From: Isochrysis galbana
Lineage: Eukaryota; Haptophyta; Isochrysidales; Isochrysidaceae
Direction: 5' to 3'
NCBI GenBank assembly: GCA_018136815.1
Contig: CM030931.1
Coordinates: 10,985,072 to 11,049,071, forward strand
DNA: 64,000 nucleotides
The number at the start of each line of letters is the position of its first letter. The stretch's first letter is position 1. The notes beneath the pieces were generated by a model. The model was given only the letters and a program-made list of their open reading frames with translations. It ran no database searches and was not told the DNA's origin. Below are positions 55,208 to 64,000 of the stretch, in pieces. The position numbers and the translations under genes are program-made.

Positions 55208-55435
55208 GGCCAGGTGCCCCCCGACGACCGCGACGACTACGCCAACAAGCGCGTCGACACCTCGGGCGTCCTCATGTCGCTCCTCTTCCGGCAGCACTAC
55301 CGCAACTTCCTCAAGATGCTCTCGATGCAGCTGCACCGCGTGGTGGAGCTGGCCAAGGAGTTCAACGCGGGCGACCTGATCAGCCACAAGAAGATGAGCT
55401 CCGGCAGAAACCCTGAGGGAGGAAAGGAGACCAAA
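55208..55435 (+). pseudogene. RNA polymerase second-largest subunit (RPB2-like) fragment
   Basis: The frame PDDRDDYANKRVDTSGVLM, then SLLFRQHYRNFLKML and LISHKKMSSG, corresponds to the DDRD..NKR.D..G.L...LFR segment in the hybrid-binding domain of RPB2-type subunits of multisubunit RNA polymerases, plus the next helices. Only about 75 of roughly 1,200 residues are present, bounded by retroelement debris on both sides with no splice sites that rebuild the domain. The KRVDTSGVLM...LFRQ.Y wording seems nearer to giant-virus or divergent polymerases than to the usual nuclear KRLDLAGPLL form; this is from memory. It is GC-rich like host genes. Confidence 0.6.
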
Positions 55436-55485
55436 TGTAGGCAAGCCGCCTCGTCGCTGTGGCGATCAAAAACGGAGCCGACAGG

Positions 55486-55860
55486 ATAACCGTCAGGCCG
55501 GACACAATGGAAATCGTACTAGAAGGTAGATGCGCATCAATAGAAGTTAACGTCGATGAGATAAATAAAATACCGTGTGATATCTATATACCTTGCTTAG
55601 CGCGGCCCCCGGCCCCCGAGAAGGGCAAATAGCGAGAAAAATTAAGAAACTAGCCACACTAGACACAACCCCGACCCTAACTAATCGGAGGCGACTTTAA
55701 CTGCGTCGAAGACAACCAAAAAGATACCCGGCGTACGGGAGAAACGACTCACGAACGCACACGGGGGGAAATGGAAGGCGGTGGCTAAAAGCCACAGACT
55801 CAGACTCCGCGACGTACATCACACATCACACAATGCAAATAAATAAATAAAAATAAATAA
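55486..55860 (+). repeat. LINE endonuclease-domain remnant
   Basis: A frame reads RITVRPDTMEIVLEGR and then CDIYIPCLARPP. After a frameshift near 55625 it continues KKLATLDTTPTL and GGDFNCVEDNQKDTRR, the conserved G-D-F-N motif of APE-type endonucleases of LINEs, and then LRLRDVHHT, like the L.D..R...P.....T element. An A-rich AAATAAAT stretch (55836-55868) ends it. It is truncated and frameshifted, so inactive. Confidence 0.7.
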
Positions 55861-55868
55861 AATAATTA

Positions 55869-56730
55869 ATGTTATATCCTAGCCAACCCCACTAGCTAAT
55901 TGGACACAACTTTTCCGTCCCGGAATCCCGCCATGCCTGACGAGCCAGGTGTCCGAGTGCTACCGGGGGGAGGGGGCCCCGCCCCCTCCCCCCGATATTC
56001 GTCCTCCCCCCAGTGCACGCACCGACCCCGCGCACCCCAGCACGTCCTCTCCTCGAGTCCACGCTGGGGGAAAACCCCTTTCGGGTAAAAACAACGCAGG
56101 GGGGGGGGGCACTCATGAATAGGAGCCCAGAAACGCTAATCTCTCCTCGCAAGAGCGAGTGGCCGCGGCGAGCCGCGGCCCTTCCCTCCTGGTTCTGGCG
56201 CCCCCGTCTTCTCTTACCCAAACGGGGCGAGAAGACACGTACACGCCGGAGGGGAGAGCTGCCACTCCCCCCTCCCCTCCCTCTTCCCTTTTCCTCCTCT
56301 CTTCCCTGCGGCGGGGGCCCATGGCGCGCGCCTGCGGCCCCTCTTCAGGTCCCCAGGAGGCCAGCAGGGGCCTTGGAGCGCAGCTCAGGGGGCAGGTGAG
56401 GCTGGGGCATGGCCCTGGCCCCTCCTGCCTCTCCATCGCTGGCTCTCGAGCCCCTGCCAGTCGACTGGTGGAGCTGGCTGGGGGGTCCTGATCAGGGGGG
56501 CCCAGGGGGAGGAGGGGCTGGTCAGGGGGATGGGCTGGCCACGACAGGCCAGGGCGGGCGAATCAGGCGTGCCTGTGGGGAGAGGGATGGGTCAGCATGG
56601 CAGTGTGCTCCTGGCAAGCCATCAGGCATGCCAGGAGAGTGGGTGGTTCCTCCCCCATGGCGGGGGAGGAGTGGAGAGAGGGGGGGGGCTCGTGCCCCGC
56701 CATGGGTGAACCAAGTATAAACTTAGTTGG
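55869..56730 (-). repeat. R1 repeat, left arm of an inverted pair, with leader
   Basis: 55869-56576 is an inverted, about 90% identical counterpart of 60499-61212. On the minus strand it continues inward to an ATG at 56703 (MAGHEPPPSLHSS) preceded by the CAACTAAGTTTATACTT-type leader (56713-56730). Its outer end GGTTGGCTAGGATATAACAT (-) runs into A/T-rich DNA, as a retroposon 3' end would. Confidence 0.75.
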
Positions 56731-57793
56731 CACACAATGCAATTAGGCTTCCCCTTCCCCGCCTTTTGCGATGCTCTCGCCGCCCGGACACAGGCTCTCG
56801 CATCGGGGGGGGGGGTGCTGCGGGTAAGGAAGGGGCCTTGTACCGCTTACACTTGCCTTTTCCCATACGCCCCGATTAGGTTCCCCCGCGCGACTCCCCT
56901 CGTCCGCCGCGCCCCGACTCCCTCCCCCTCGCGCCATCTCGATCGGCCCCCCGCGAAAGCCCTTTCCCCTCTCCTCCCTCCCGCCTTTCCCTCGAGTGCT
57001 CCCTTGAGTGCTTCCGCCCCCTTTCCCGTCTACTATTTTCCCGCGCGTCCCCCCCCCCCCCCCCCCCGCGCGTGACGTTCTCCCCCGGTGTCCTCCGAAC
57101 GCTCTGCGCCACCGCCCGATCGCCCCTTGTGTCCCTCCCGTCCTCGCCCTCGTGCCACAATGCCCCGTGATGACCGAGAGTGCGCCCACGCCGTCCGACT
57201 CGTGCCCCCGCGTGCTCCCTCGGGCTCCCCCCTTGCGCCCACTCTCCATGCCCCATGTGGGTCAGATTTCCCAAGTTATGTCTCATCTCTCCCTCACACC
57301 AAGCCACTCCACAGCCACAGCTCCACTCAGCACACCACGCACACAATTGCTAGCACCTAGTAGGCACCCGCAAAATGCTTGACTCTCGGCGGGCGCACTC
57401 GCAATGTATTTTGGGATCTCACGGCACATAAAAAGAACAGCTGGCATTTTCGACTGTACGGCCAGGGGCCAGGTGGCGCGCGACATGACTCGATGCACCT
57501 TATTAAAGAGCGCTGGAGAGGGCGGGATGGGTGCCAAACATCGATGGGTCGAGAGGAAATGAGGGAAACTCCACCATTCTAGAAATGGCCGCAGCAGGCG
57601 GTAGGTCACAGTTGGCTTCGACACCGGCGGTGGTGCACAGAAGGATGCCGCGCCAGCAACGAGGGAAAATTGACGGAAGCCGGTGGTCGCTTCCTGCTGG
57701 ATCTGCAACGCAGCGCATCCCATGCACAGTTGCTCCAACCGCGTCGCTTCAGACGTGGAAACGAGGCGTTTGTGGGGTCCCGCAATCTGAGGC
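56731..57793. other. Intergenic, C-rich; 3' flank of the minus-strand gene
   Basis: C run at 57051-57067. An open minus frame 57849-57283 (QQEATTGFRQFSLVAG) follows a possible splice donor at the end of the next gene, but the join would create a stop, so I leave it out. Confidence 0.4.
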
Positions 57794-59258
57794 TCACCAC
57801 GTCCGGACCGCACCACCGCCGCCCTTGCCGACGAGCCCGGTCGCAGCAAGGATGCCCGCGAGCACCTGAGATATCTGCGCCGCGTTTGGAGCTCCCGCTT
57901 CCTCAGCGACGGCGCTAATCTCCGTCACCTTGGAGGCGACCTTTCCAGCGGCCTTTAACACATGATGCTCGATGCTGCGTGCCTCACTCGCAAGCACCGG
58001 CGCCGCTGTGGCAGCCCACCTGCAATTGGACGAGGGGGCTCTACCCATGAGTGTGCGTGGGGTACTCGGCGCAAAGCTTAAGATGGAGGCACATTTAATG
58101 CACACGGCAGCGGGAGCCAGCGAGACGAGGAGATGAACGCGGGCGAGGCTCACGCGGAGATCTGCGCCTCGTTGACGCCCAGAGCTCTGAGGTCGTGGGC
58201 GATGCCCTGGGACACCTTTGCACCAAAGTCGTCAAAGCTACGGAGAGGCCAGCATAAGACGCAACGGAACGCTCAGTGGCTGCGCAGGAAGCGCATGCTG
58301 CTGGCTGAAGCACGGCTGTGGGGTCATGGGCGGCAGAGGCACACCTGAGGATCCCGTGAAGCATGTCCCGCGCAAGGTTGCCCTTGAAGGCCTCTTGGAG
58401 GTTCTTTACTGTCGACTCCTTGTACGCGGCAAGCTGTGCGGGCGAAAGGCCCTCCGGATGCCCTGCGAGGTATGCAGTGGGTCCGAGGACGAGCGGGCTG
58501 TGGAAGAAGGTGGCATTGATGGCGATGGGAAGGCATCAGCAGGCCTGCATGGTGGTGGGCGACGCACCGGTAGCGGCAACGATTTCGGAGACGGACATGC
58601 TCGTGTACTTTGCGATGGCCTTCTGGACGGCCTCAGTAGGGAGCGCAGTGGCAACGGCCTCCTTGATGACCTGCAAAAAGTGGGAAGGGTGGGGCGGGAG
58701 GTTGAACGAGGGCGGAGCCATCAGATGGGCCAGAGTCTAGTCCAGGGTTGCGGGATACTCCTCACAGGCTGGCAAGCTCACCTTAGGGTCGGTGAGCTTA
58801 GTCGGGTCGGAGAGGATGGCTAAACTAGCCGGCGTCGAGAAGATAGCGAGCAATAGCTGCGAGACGAGCGTGGCCTGCTGCGAGTCAATGGCGCCCGAGC
58901 GCGTTGCGGCACCGAGCACCGCTCCGAGCATTGCCGAGGAGGAGGAGGGGTCAGCATCGCCGAGGGTGTCGAGAAGGAGCTTGGACATGGCTGCGGTCTG
59001 GGCGTGCCTTGCCTTCCCGCTGCCACCCCCACCTGTCGTCGCCCTCAGCGCGTCCTCCATCGCCCCCTTGCGAGAGAGCTTGGTCATGAGGTCTCCCGCA
59101 AACTCAGAGAGGCGCTGTAAGGTGGCGACCTGCACATCCAGCTCGCCTCCTGCGTCGAGCTGGCGGGGGAGCACGGGGGCGGAGGAGGCTGGGAGAAGGA
59201 GGAGGGAGAGACCGACCAGCGGTGCCAGCACGCGGACAGAGGGGAGAGCCACGGGCAT
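57794..59258 (-). CDS. Secreted or plastid helical protein, five exons if split at an in-frame TGA, function unknown
   Basis: Pieces 59258-58782, 58670-58345, 58237-58154 and 58019-57794 join in consistent phase with GTGAGC, GTGTGC and GTGAGC donors and CAG/TAG acceptors, giving 370 codons. The start MPVALPSVRVLAPLVGLSLL is a clear signal peptide. The mature part is Ala/Leu/Ser/Thr-rich helix (LQRLSEFAGDLMTKLSRKG, KEAVATALPTEAVQKAIAKY, GLSPAQLAAYKESTVKNLQE, GKVASKVTEISAVAEEAG). Within the second piece, codon 204 is TGA (58538-58536) in the context MQAC-TGA-CLPIAINATFF, with convincing sequence on both sides in one frame. Options are selenocysteine, an unrecognised short intron (for example AT|GCAGG...CCACAG), or a pseudogene. 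No family recognised. Confidence 0.6.
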
Positions 59259-60398
59259 GGGGAGAGGGAGGAGAGGGAGGGGGTGAGACGGGGAAAGGGG
59301 AGTTAGGAGGAGGATCTGGTAGAGAGAGAGGGCGTGGGGGGGGTTGTGAGGTCTCGGAGCTCCCCTCGTGAAGATATAAGAAATTCTGTCTGGAGGGAGG
59401 AGAGACGGGGGAGTAGGGTGGAGAGGGAGACGAGGGAGTTTGTGCGCCATGCCTCGGCGAGTTCTTTCTTGATACATCGTAAATTCGTGAAAGTGCCGTG
59501 GGGGCCCTGGCTGTCGGTGGGGAGAGGAAGGGTGGTGAAGGGAGAGAGCTCCGGGGGAGAGAGTGCGAACGAGGGGCGCCGCGGACCGAATTGGCCCGCG
59601 CGCGGCACCTCGCGTTTAAGAGATAAACGAGCCGCGAGGACAGATTGTGGCCGATGAGATGCGAAGCCGAAGCTCGACCTCCTCGTCCCTTTCCCTCCCC
59701 GCGCTGGCCTCACGATCACGTAAAGTACGATGGCGGGTGGAGGGATGTACCGCCCCCCCGGGCCCGCAGGCGCTGGGCGCTCGGCTCTCTCTCTGTCTAC
59801 GAAGACTGTGTGTTCGTTCCTTCCTCCCGCGCGCTGCGTTTTCTTTCTTTTCGGCCGCGCCCCCCTTCTTCCCCCCCCCGCGCCCCGCGCAGGGGAAAGA
59901 GAAGAAAGGCGCGCGCGCGAGTAATAGAGAGGAGAGTGAGAAAAAGGGGCGGGGGGGGGCGCGGGGGGGCGGGGCGGGGGAATCGGAACGAAGGGGGGGA
60001 GGGGCGGGGGGGCGGGGGAGAGAGAGAGATTCCGCACCTCGGGAGGAGCGTGGCCGGGCCCCGGCCAGGGGGAATGCCGAAAGGGGGGCGGGCGGGGGCG
60101 GGGGGGGCGGGGGGCGGGGGGGGGGGCGGGGCGGGAGAGATCGAAAAAGAGATCGAATCGCGCGCCTCGAACGGCAGAAGGCGATGCAAGGGGGCCCCTT
60201 CGTTGTGGTTTTGGGTGACGGGTCTTGGACAGGGAGCTCTTCGTTTACGCAGGTGAACGCCAACGGAGCAGCGACGCGCGAAGACCGGGGAAAAGAGGGA
60301 AAGCCCCCCCCCCCCGGAGAAGGGGGGCGCCTCGCCGCTTCTTCCCCCGCCGCCTCGCCCCCTCCAGCACACACACACACACACTGAAACGCTCAGCC
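59259..60398. other. Divergent intergenic region, G/C homopolymer rich
   Basis: Lies between the minus-strand start 59258 and the plus ORF at 60399. Long G-rich blocks (59945-60130) and a short CA run (60368-60384). No domain. Confidence 0.5.
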
Positions 60399-60512
60399 AT
60401 GTCCGCTACCCCCGCTCCTCTCGCCCTCACCGCCGTCGCCGCCGTCGACGACTCGCCTGAGCTCGTCGAGATGGCCGATGCGTCGGCGCCAGCCTGCGAC
60501 AGGCACGCCTGA
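60399..60512 (+). pseudogene. ORF start interrupted by R1 repeat
   Basis: ATG 60399 opens MSATPAPLALTAVAAVDDSP followed by ELVEMADASAPACDRHA and stops 13 bases inside the R1 arm that starts at 60499. It is either a host gene truncated by insertion or the variable N-terminus of an R1 family member, as at 56703. Confidence 0.4.
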
Positions 60513-61212
60513 TTCGCCCGCCCTGGCCTGTCGTGGCCAGCCCATCCCTCTGACCAACCCCTCCTTCCCCTGGGCCCCCCTGTTCAGGACCCCCCAGCCA
60601 GCTCCAGTCGACCCGCAGGGGCTCGGAGCGACAGCGAGGGAGAGGCAGGAGGGGCCAGGGCCATGCCCCAGCCTCACCTGCCCCCTGAGCTGTGCTCCCA
60701 AGCCCCTGCAGGCCACCTGGGGACCTGAAGAGGGGCCGCAGGCGCGCGCCATGGGCCCCCGCCGCAGGAAAGAGAGGAGGAAAAGGGAAGAGGGAGGGGA
60801 GGGGGGAGCGGCAGCTCTCCCCTCTGGCAGAAACGTGTCTTCTCGCCCCGTTTGGGTAAGAGAAGACGGGGGCGCCAGAACCAGGAGGGAAGGGCCGCGG
60901 CTCGCCGCGGCCACTCGCTCTAGCGAGGGAGATTAGCCCTTCTGGGCTCCTATCTCACGAGTTCCCCCCCCCCCCCCCCCCCTGCGTTGCTTTTACCCGA
61001 AAGGGGTTTTCCCCCAGCGTAGACTCGAGAAGCAGGACGCGCTGGGGTGCGCGGGGCCGGTGCATGCACTGGGGGAGGACAAATATCGAGGGGAGGGGGC
61101 AGTGCCCCCACCCCCCGGTATCACTCGGACACCTGGCCCGTCAGGCATGGCGGGATTCCGGGACTGAAACGTTATGTCCAATTAGCTAGTGGGGTTGGCT
61201 AGGATATAACAT
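60499..61212 (+). repeat. R1 repeat, right arm of the inverted pair
   Basis: Inverted counterpart of 55869-56576; inner end ACAGGCACGCCTGATTCGCC, outer end GGTTGGCTAGGATATAACAT followed by an A-rich tail (61213-61235). Point differences along the arm (about one in ten) show the copies are not recent. Confidence 0.8.
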
Positions 61213-61469
61213 GGATTATTAAAAAAATAAAATACTGGAAATACTTTTCTCCCATCTAAAGTAGAGTAGGGTGCCCCCCGAGGAGGGGTCGTCCGTCTGG
61301 GGGGGGGGGGGGGGGGGGGGAGAGAGAGAGAGTTGTTGGGAGGAGAGAGTCCGTCCGTCCTGAGGAGAGGTGAAGAAGGCGGGGAAGATACAGAAGAGTA
61401 GCGAGGGAAGAAGAGAGGGGCGGGGGCGGGGGGAAGGGGTTGGTGGTGCAGGGAGGCGGTTCGACGGCG
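61213..61469. other. Upstream region of the RCC1-like gene
   Basis: Contains a 23-base G run (61298-61320) followed by GA repeats. Confidence 0.6.
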
Positions 61470-64000
61470 ATGGCGCTCTTCTCGTGGGGCGAGAACGGGT
61501 GCGGCCAGTGCGGACTGGGGCACAGCGAGCTCTCTCGGAGTGCGTGTGGGGTGGAGGAGCTGCAGCCGCTTCCCCTCTCTCTCACTGCTTCCCGCTGGGC
61601 TCGCTCGCTGTCCTGTGGTGGCAGCCATTCTCTCGTGGTGGCCAAAGGGGGAGCTCTTCTCGGATGTGGGGACAACCGGAGCTCACAGCTCTCTCACGCG
61701 TTCCGCGGGGAGGTATGGTGGATGAGCAAACCTTGCTGGGGTCTTCCCAACGGCCAGCGCGCGCTTCGGCTCGCGTGCGGCTCCAGGCACACGCTCGTGC
61801 TTACGGAAGGCGGGAGTGCTTTCGCGTGTGGAGAGAACAGGAGAGGACAGCTCGGGATTGGATGTGCCCCGGCGAGCGCGGCCGACGAGCGAGCGAGAGG
61901 AGAGCGGAGCGGTGGGGTCTCTGCACGCTTTCAAGCGGCGGACACCGACGCAGGCTGTGCTTACGGCGACGGGGAGGAGTGGGCCCCACCGCATAGTGAG
62001 GAGCAGCTGGGTGACGTGGCACGCCTCACGCCCGTTTGCATCCCCCAGGGAGCCACTGTGCTGGACGTTGCATGCGGTGACGCACACACGGTCTTTCTGG
62101 TTAGGATGCCCCTCAGCGCTGAGGCGGCGGCCCCACCCGGGGTCCTGGCGACGCCGTGCAACGTGCGGCCTGAGCACATCGAGTTGGAGCGGCTGAACCA
62201 ATTCGATGCCGCCCTGGCGGAGGCTGAGCTGGAGTTTTGGCCGAATGACGGCGCAATCGCAATCGAGCACACGATGGGGGGGGTTCGACTAGACGACACT
62301 GAACCCGTCGAGGCAGAGTTGGACCTGTTCGAGCAGCGCCTTAGGTAATACGCAGCTTGCCATTCTGCACGATGCCTTGTTGTGTGGTCAACTCGAGCCA
62401 TGAGCGCACACTCAGCTTTGGCTTCATCCAAGCCTGGATGGGGCTCGTCTTGATGGCCATCGGATTCATTGGTTTGACGCCGGTCGGCCGCCCACCTCCG
62501 CAGGACGGCTACGGAAAGGCTCCGCGACACCGAGGCTGAGATGGGTCTCTTGTCCGATACAAGTCCCCAGGCGTTGCTGTTGGGAATTGGAGATCCTCAA
62601 AGTGGAGTTGGTGCGCCACCTGCACGACGCGCGGACATCCCCTCCGACGTGGTCGAAGGGCAGTCTCCAACCCCTCAACGGCCTTCTGTGCATGTCGCGT
62701 CGAGCCACCGCGCCCTCGAGGGTGTATCACCTCGCCAAGGGAGTCAATCTCGGGTCGGCCTATCCGAACCGTCGCACGTGAACGCAGCGATTGACGACGA
62801 CGGCCTGTTGGGGCAGCGGCCGCGCCCAGTCCAGCAAGCCACAGGCGAACGGCAAGATGAAGATCATGGTTTGGGTGCCATGGCAGGAGGGCTCAGATGG
62901 TTCGTGCAGCCTTTGATTACCCTGAGTTGTGGCGACAACCGGCGCGGGCAGCTGGGGATCGGCGACGGCCGCCCTTACGCCGCTCATCCGGTATTCATGC
63001 TACGGCGGCTAGGACACGACGATGTGGACGAGGCCGGCCACGGAGCAGCATCACATTGCTCCCGACCTGGAGACGATGGCGGAGCGAGGTTCGGCAGATC
63101 GTGCGGCCGCAAGAGCGAGCCCTGCTTCAATGCAAGTGTATGTGGCGAGGGCTGGGCAATCGCATGTGGCGCGAGCCATTCAGTAGTGCTACACGTCTCA
63201 CGAAGCGGGCGGGCTTCTCGCCCTTTTGAGGTATCGGGCGCATCACACGCCCTTAGTGGCTTCAAGTGTCTGCTGATGGCTTGCGGCGCCAACGAATGTG
63301 GCCAGCTAGGCGTCGGAGACTTTAACGACAAGCGAGAGCTCGTCGCGATGAGAGCTTGGCGAGACAGCCAACCCAAGCTACCGCATTCCACGGAAGGTCT
63401 AGCCATTCCAAGTGGCAGTACACCGGATGATTCCTCACACGATGCCCATTGCGCTGCTCAAGCACGTGTTGCGACATGCGAGTTAATCGTACAGATTGGG
63501 TGCGGAAAGGACTTCACGGCGGCACTGGGCGCCTCGGGCACGGTGTATGTGTGTGGCGAGGCGGACACCGGCAGCACAGCCACAACTTCCGTTCTTGCCG
63601 ACTCGAGGACCGCTCCCGCGGCGGAGGCGACCGGAGAAGAATTCATGGAGGTTCCTCTGCTGCCGGCGGCTGCACCGCGTCACACCTTGACTCGGCGCGT
63701 TTGGCGTTGCCGTGCGCCCGATTGTCAGGCTCGATGGCAAGACGCATCTCGTACGCAATCGCCGATTGTATCCTCTTCGCAGGAAGTGATGCACCCCGAC
63801 GGCACAAGCCTTCAAGTCCTGGGCCTTGCCTGTGCTGCTTCATGGACGGACAGCATTGCCGTGTGCATTGCATGCAAAAGGGCTTACGGAGACCAAGCAA
63901 TCGGCGAATCTGAACAGCAACCAGCCCAGCGATTACGCCTCGTCAAGGGCGACGGCACCGAGTTACAGCTTCCCTCGGGGATGGCGTTCCCACCTGTTGT
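61470..64000 (+). CDS. RCC1-repeat protein, incomplete at the window end
   Basis: Exon 1 (61470-62344) and exon 2 (62504 to beyond 64000) join in phase: CTTAG|GTAATA donor, CTCCGCAG|G acceptor. The reading then continues without a stop to the end. RCC1-type beta-propeller blades are marked by the C-G-x-N-x-x-G-Q-L-G motif: FSWGENGCGQCGLGH, CGDNRSSQLSH, CGENRRGQLGIG, CGDNRRGQLGIGDG and CGANECGQLGVGDF, with CGxxHT/S partners (CGSRHTLVL, CGDAHTVFL, CGASHSVVL and CGKDFTAAL). The family includes Ran nucleotide exchangers and many other regulators; nothing here specifies Ran. A Cys pair region (CRAPDCQARW, CIACKRAYG) near the visible end could be zinc-binding. At least 790 residues. The long acidic or polar linkers between blades are unusual. 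Start chosen as MALFSWGENG. Confidence 0.85.

Noticed and set aside
55126-55444. Minus-strand ORF over the RPB2 fragment
   Set aside because: Shadow frame; the plus strand carries the recognisable DDRD-NKR-LFR pattern.
57283-57791. Sixth exon for the minus-strand gene ending at 57794
   Set aside because: The donor at ACGTG|GTGAGC joined to the acceptor near 57715 creates an immediate stop, and the alternative donor gives poor sequence.

Overview
This is nuclear DNA from a GC-rich, repeat-rich microbial eukaryote, most likely a photosynthetic alga with a complex red plastid; a haptophyte is my best guess. The signs are a typical beta-tubulin, short spliceosomal introns with varied GT donors and one apparent GC-AG intron, and several proteins whose N-termini look like bipartite plastid leaders (a hydrophobic signal peptide, then a basic Ser/Pro/Arg stretch; in one the predicted cleavage is just before a Phe). 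No prokaryotic operon, rRNA or CRISPR was seen. The species cannot be named from this window alone.

Layout. 0-10 kb: a GT8-like glycosyltransferase (-), a 192-bp minisatellite, a chromodomain fragment (-), a GA microsatellite, and a HExxH protease-like protein with a C-terminal UBA/CUE-like segment (+). 10-20 kb: dispersed repeats, a 221-bp CA microsatellite, a plastid-type EamA transporter (+) and single-exon beta-tubulin (+). 20-33 kb: a tRNA-like SINE, retroelement leaders, a two-exon ABC1-type kinase (-), an unknown methyltransferase-like protein (-) and a long HAD phosphatase-like protein (+). 33-44 kb: mostly repeats, including a 202-bp satellite, plus an unknown gene (-) and a dehydrogenase-like gene (+) cut by a 100-N gap. 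44-53 kb: a multi-exon AFG1/ZapE-type ATPase (-) divergent from a tandem DAHP-synthase-like protein (+), then a MITE and a START-domain protein (+). 54-64 kb: retroelement debris with an RNA polymerase subunit 2 fragment and a LINE endonuclease fragment, two oppositely oriented 0.7-kb repeats, a five-exon secreted protein with an in-frame TGA (-), and an RCC1-repeat gene (+) that runs off the end.

The genes do not form one pathway. Plastid or secretory functions recur (transporter, ABC1K, START, secreted unknown), as do housekeeping functions (tubulin, AFG1, RCC1). The most unusual locus is the tandem DAHP-synthase-like gene: both copies keep the fold but lack most recalled metal-ligand and several phosphoenolpyruvate-binding residues, suggesting a non-catalytic or repurposed protein. 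Exon joins were derived by hand from reading-frame and GT/GC-AG logic without transcript evidence.
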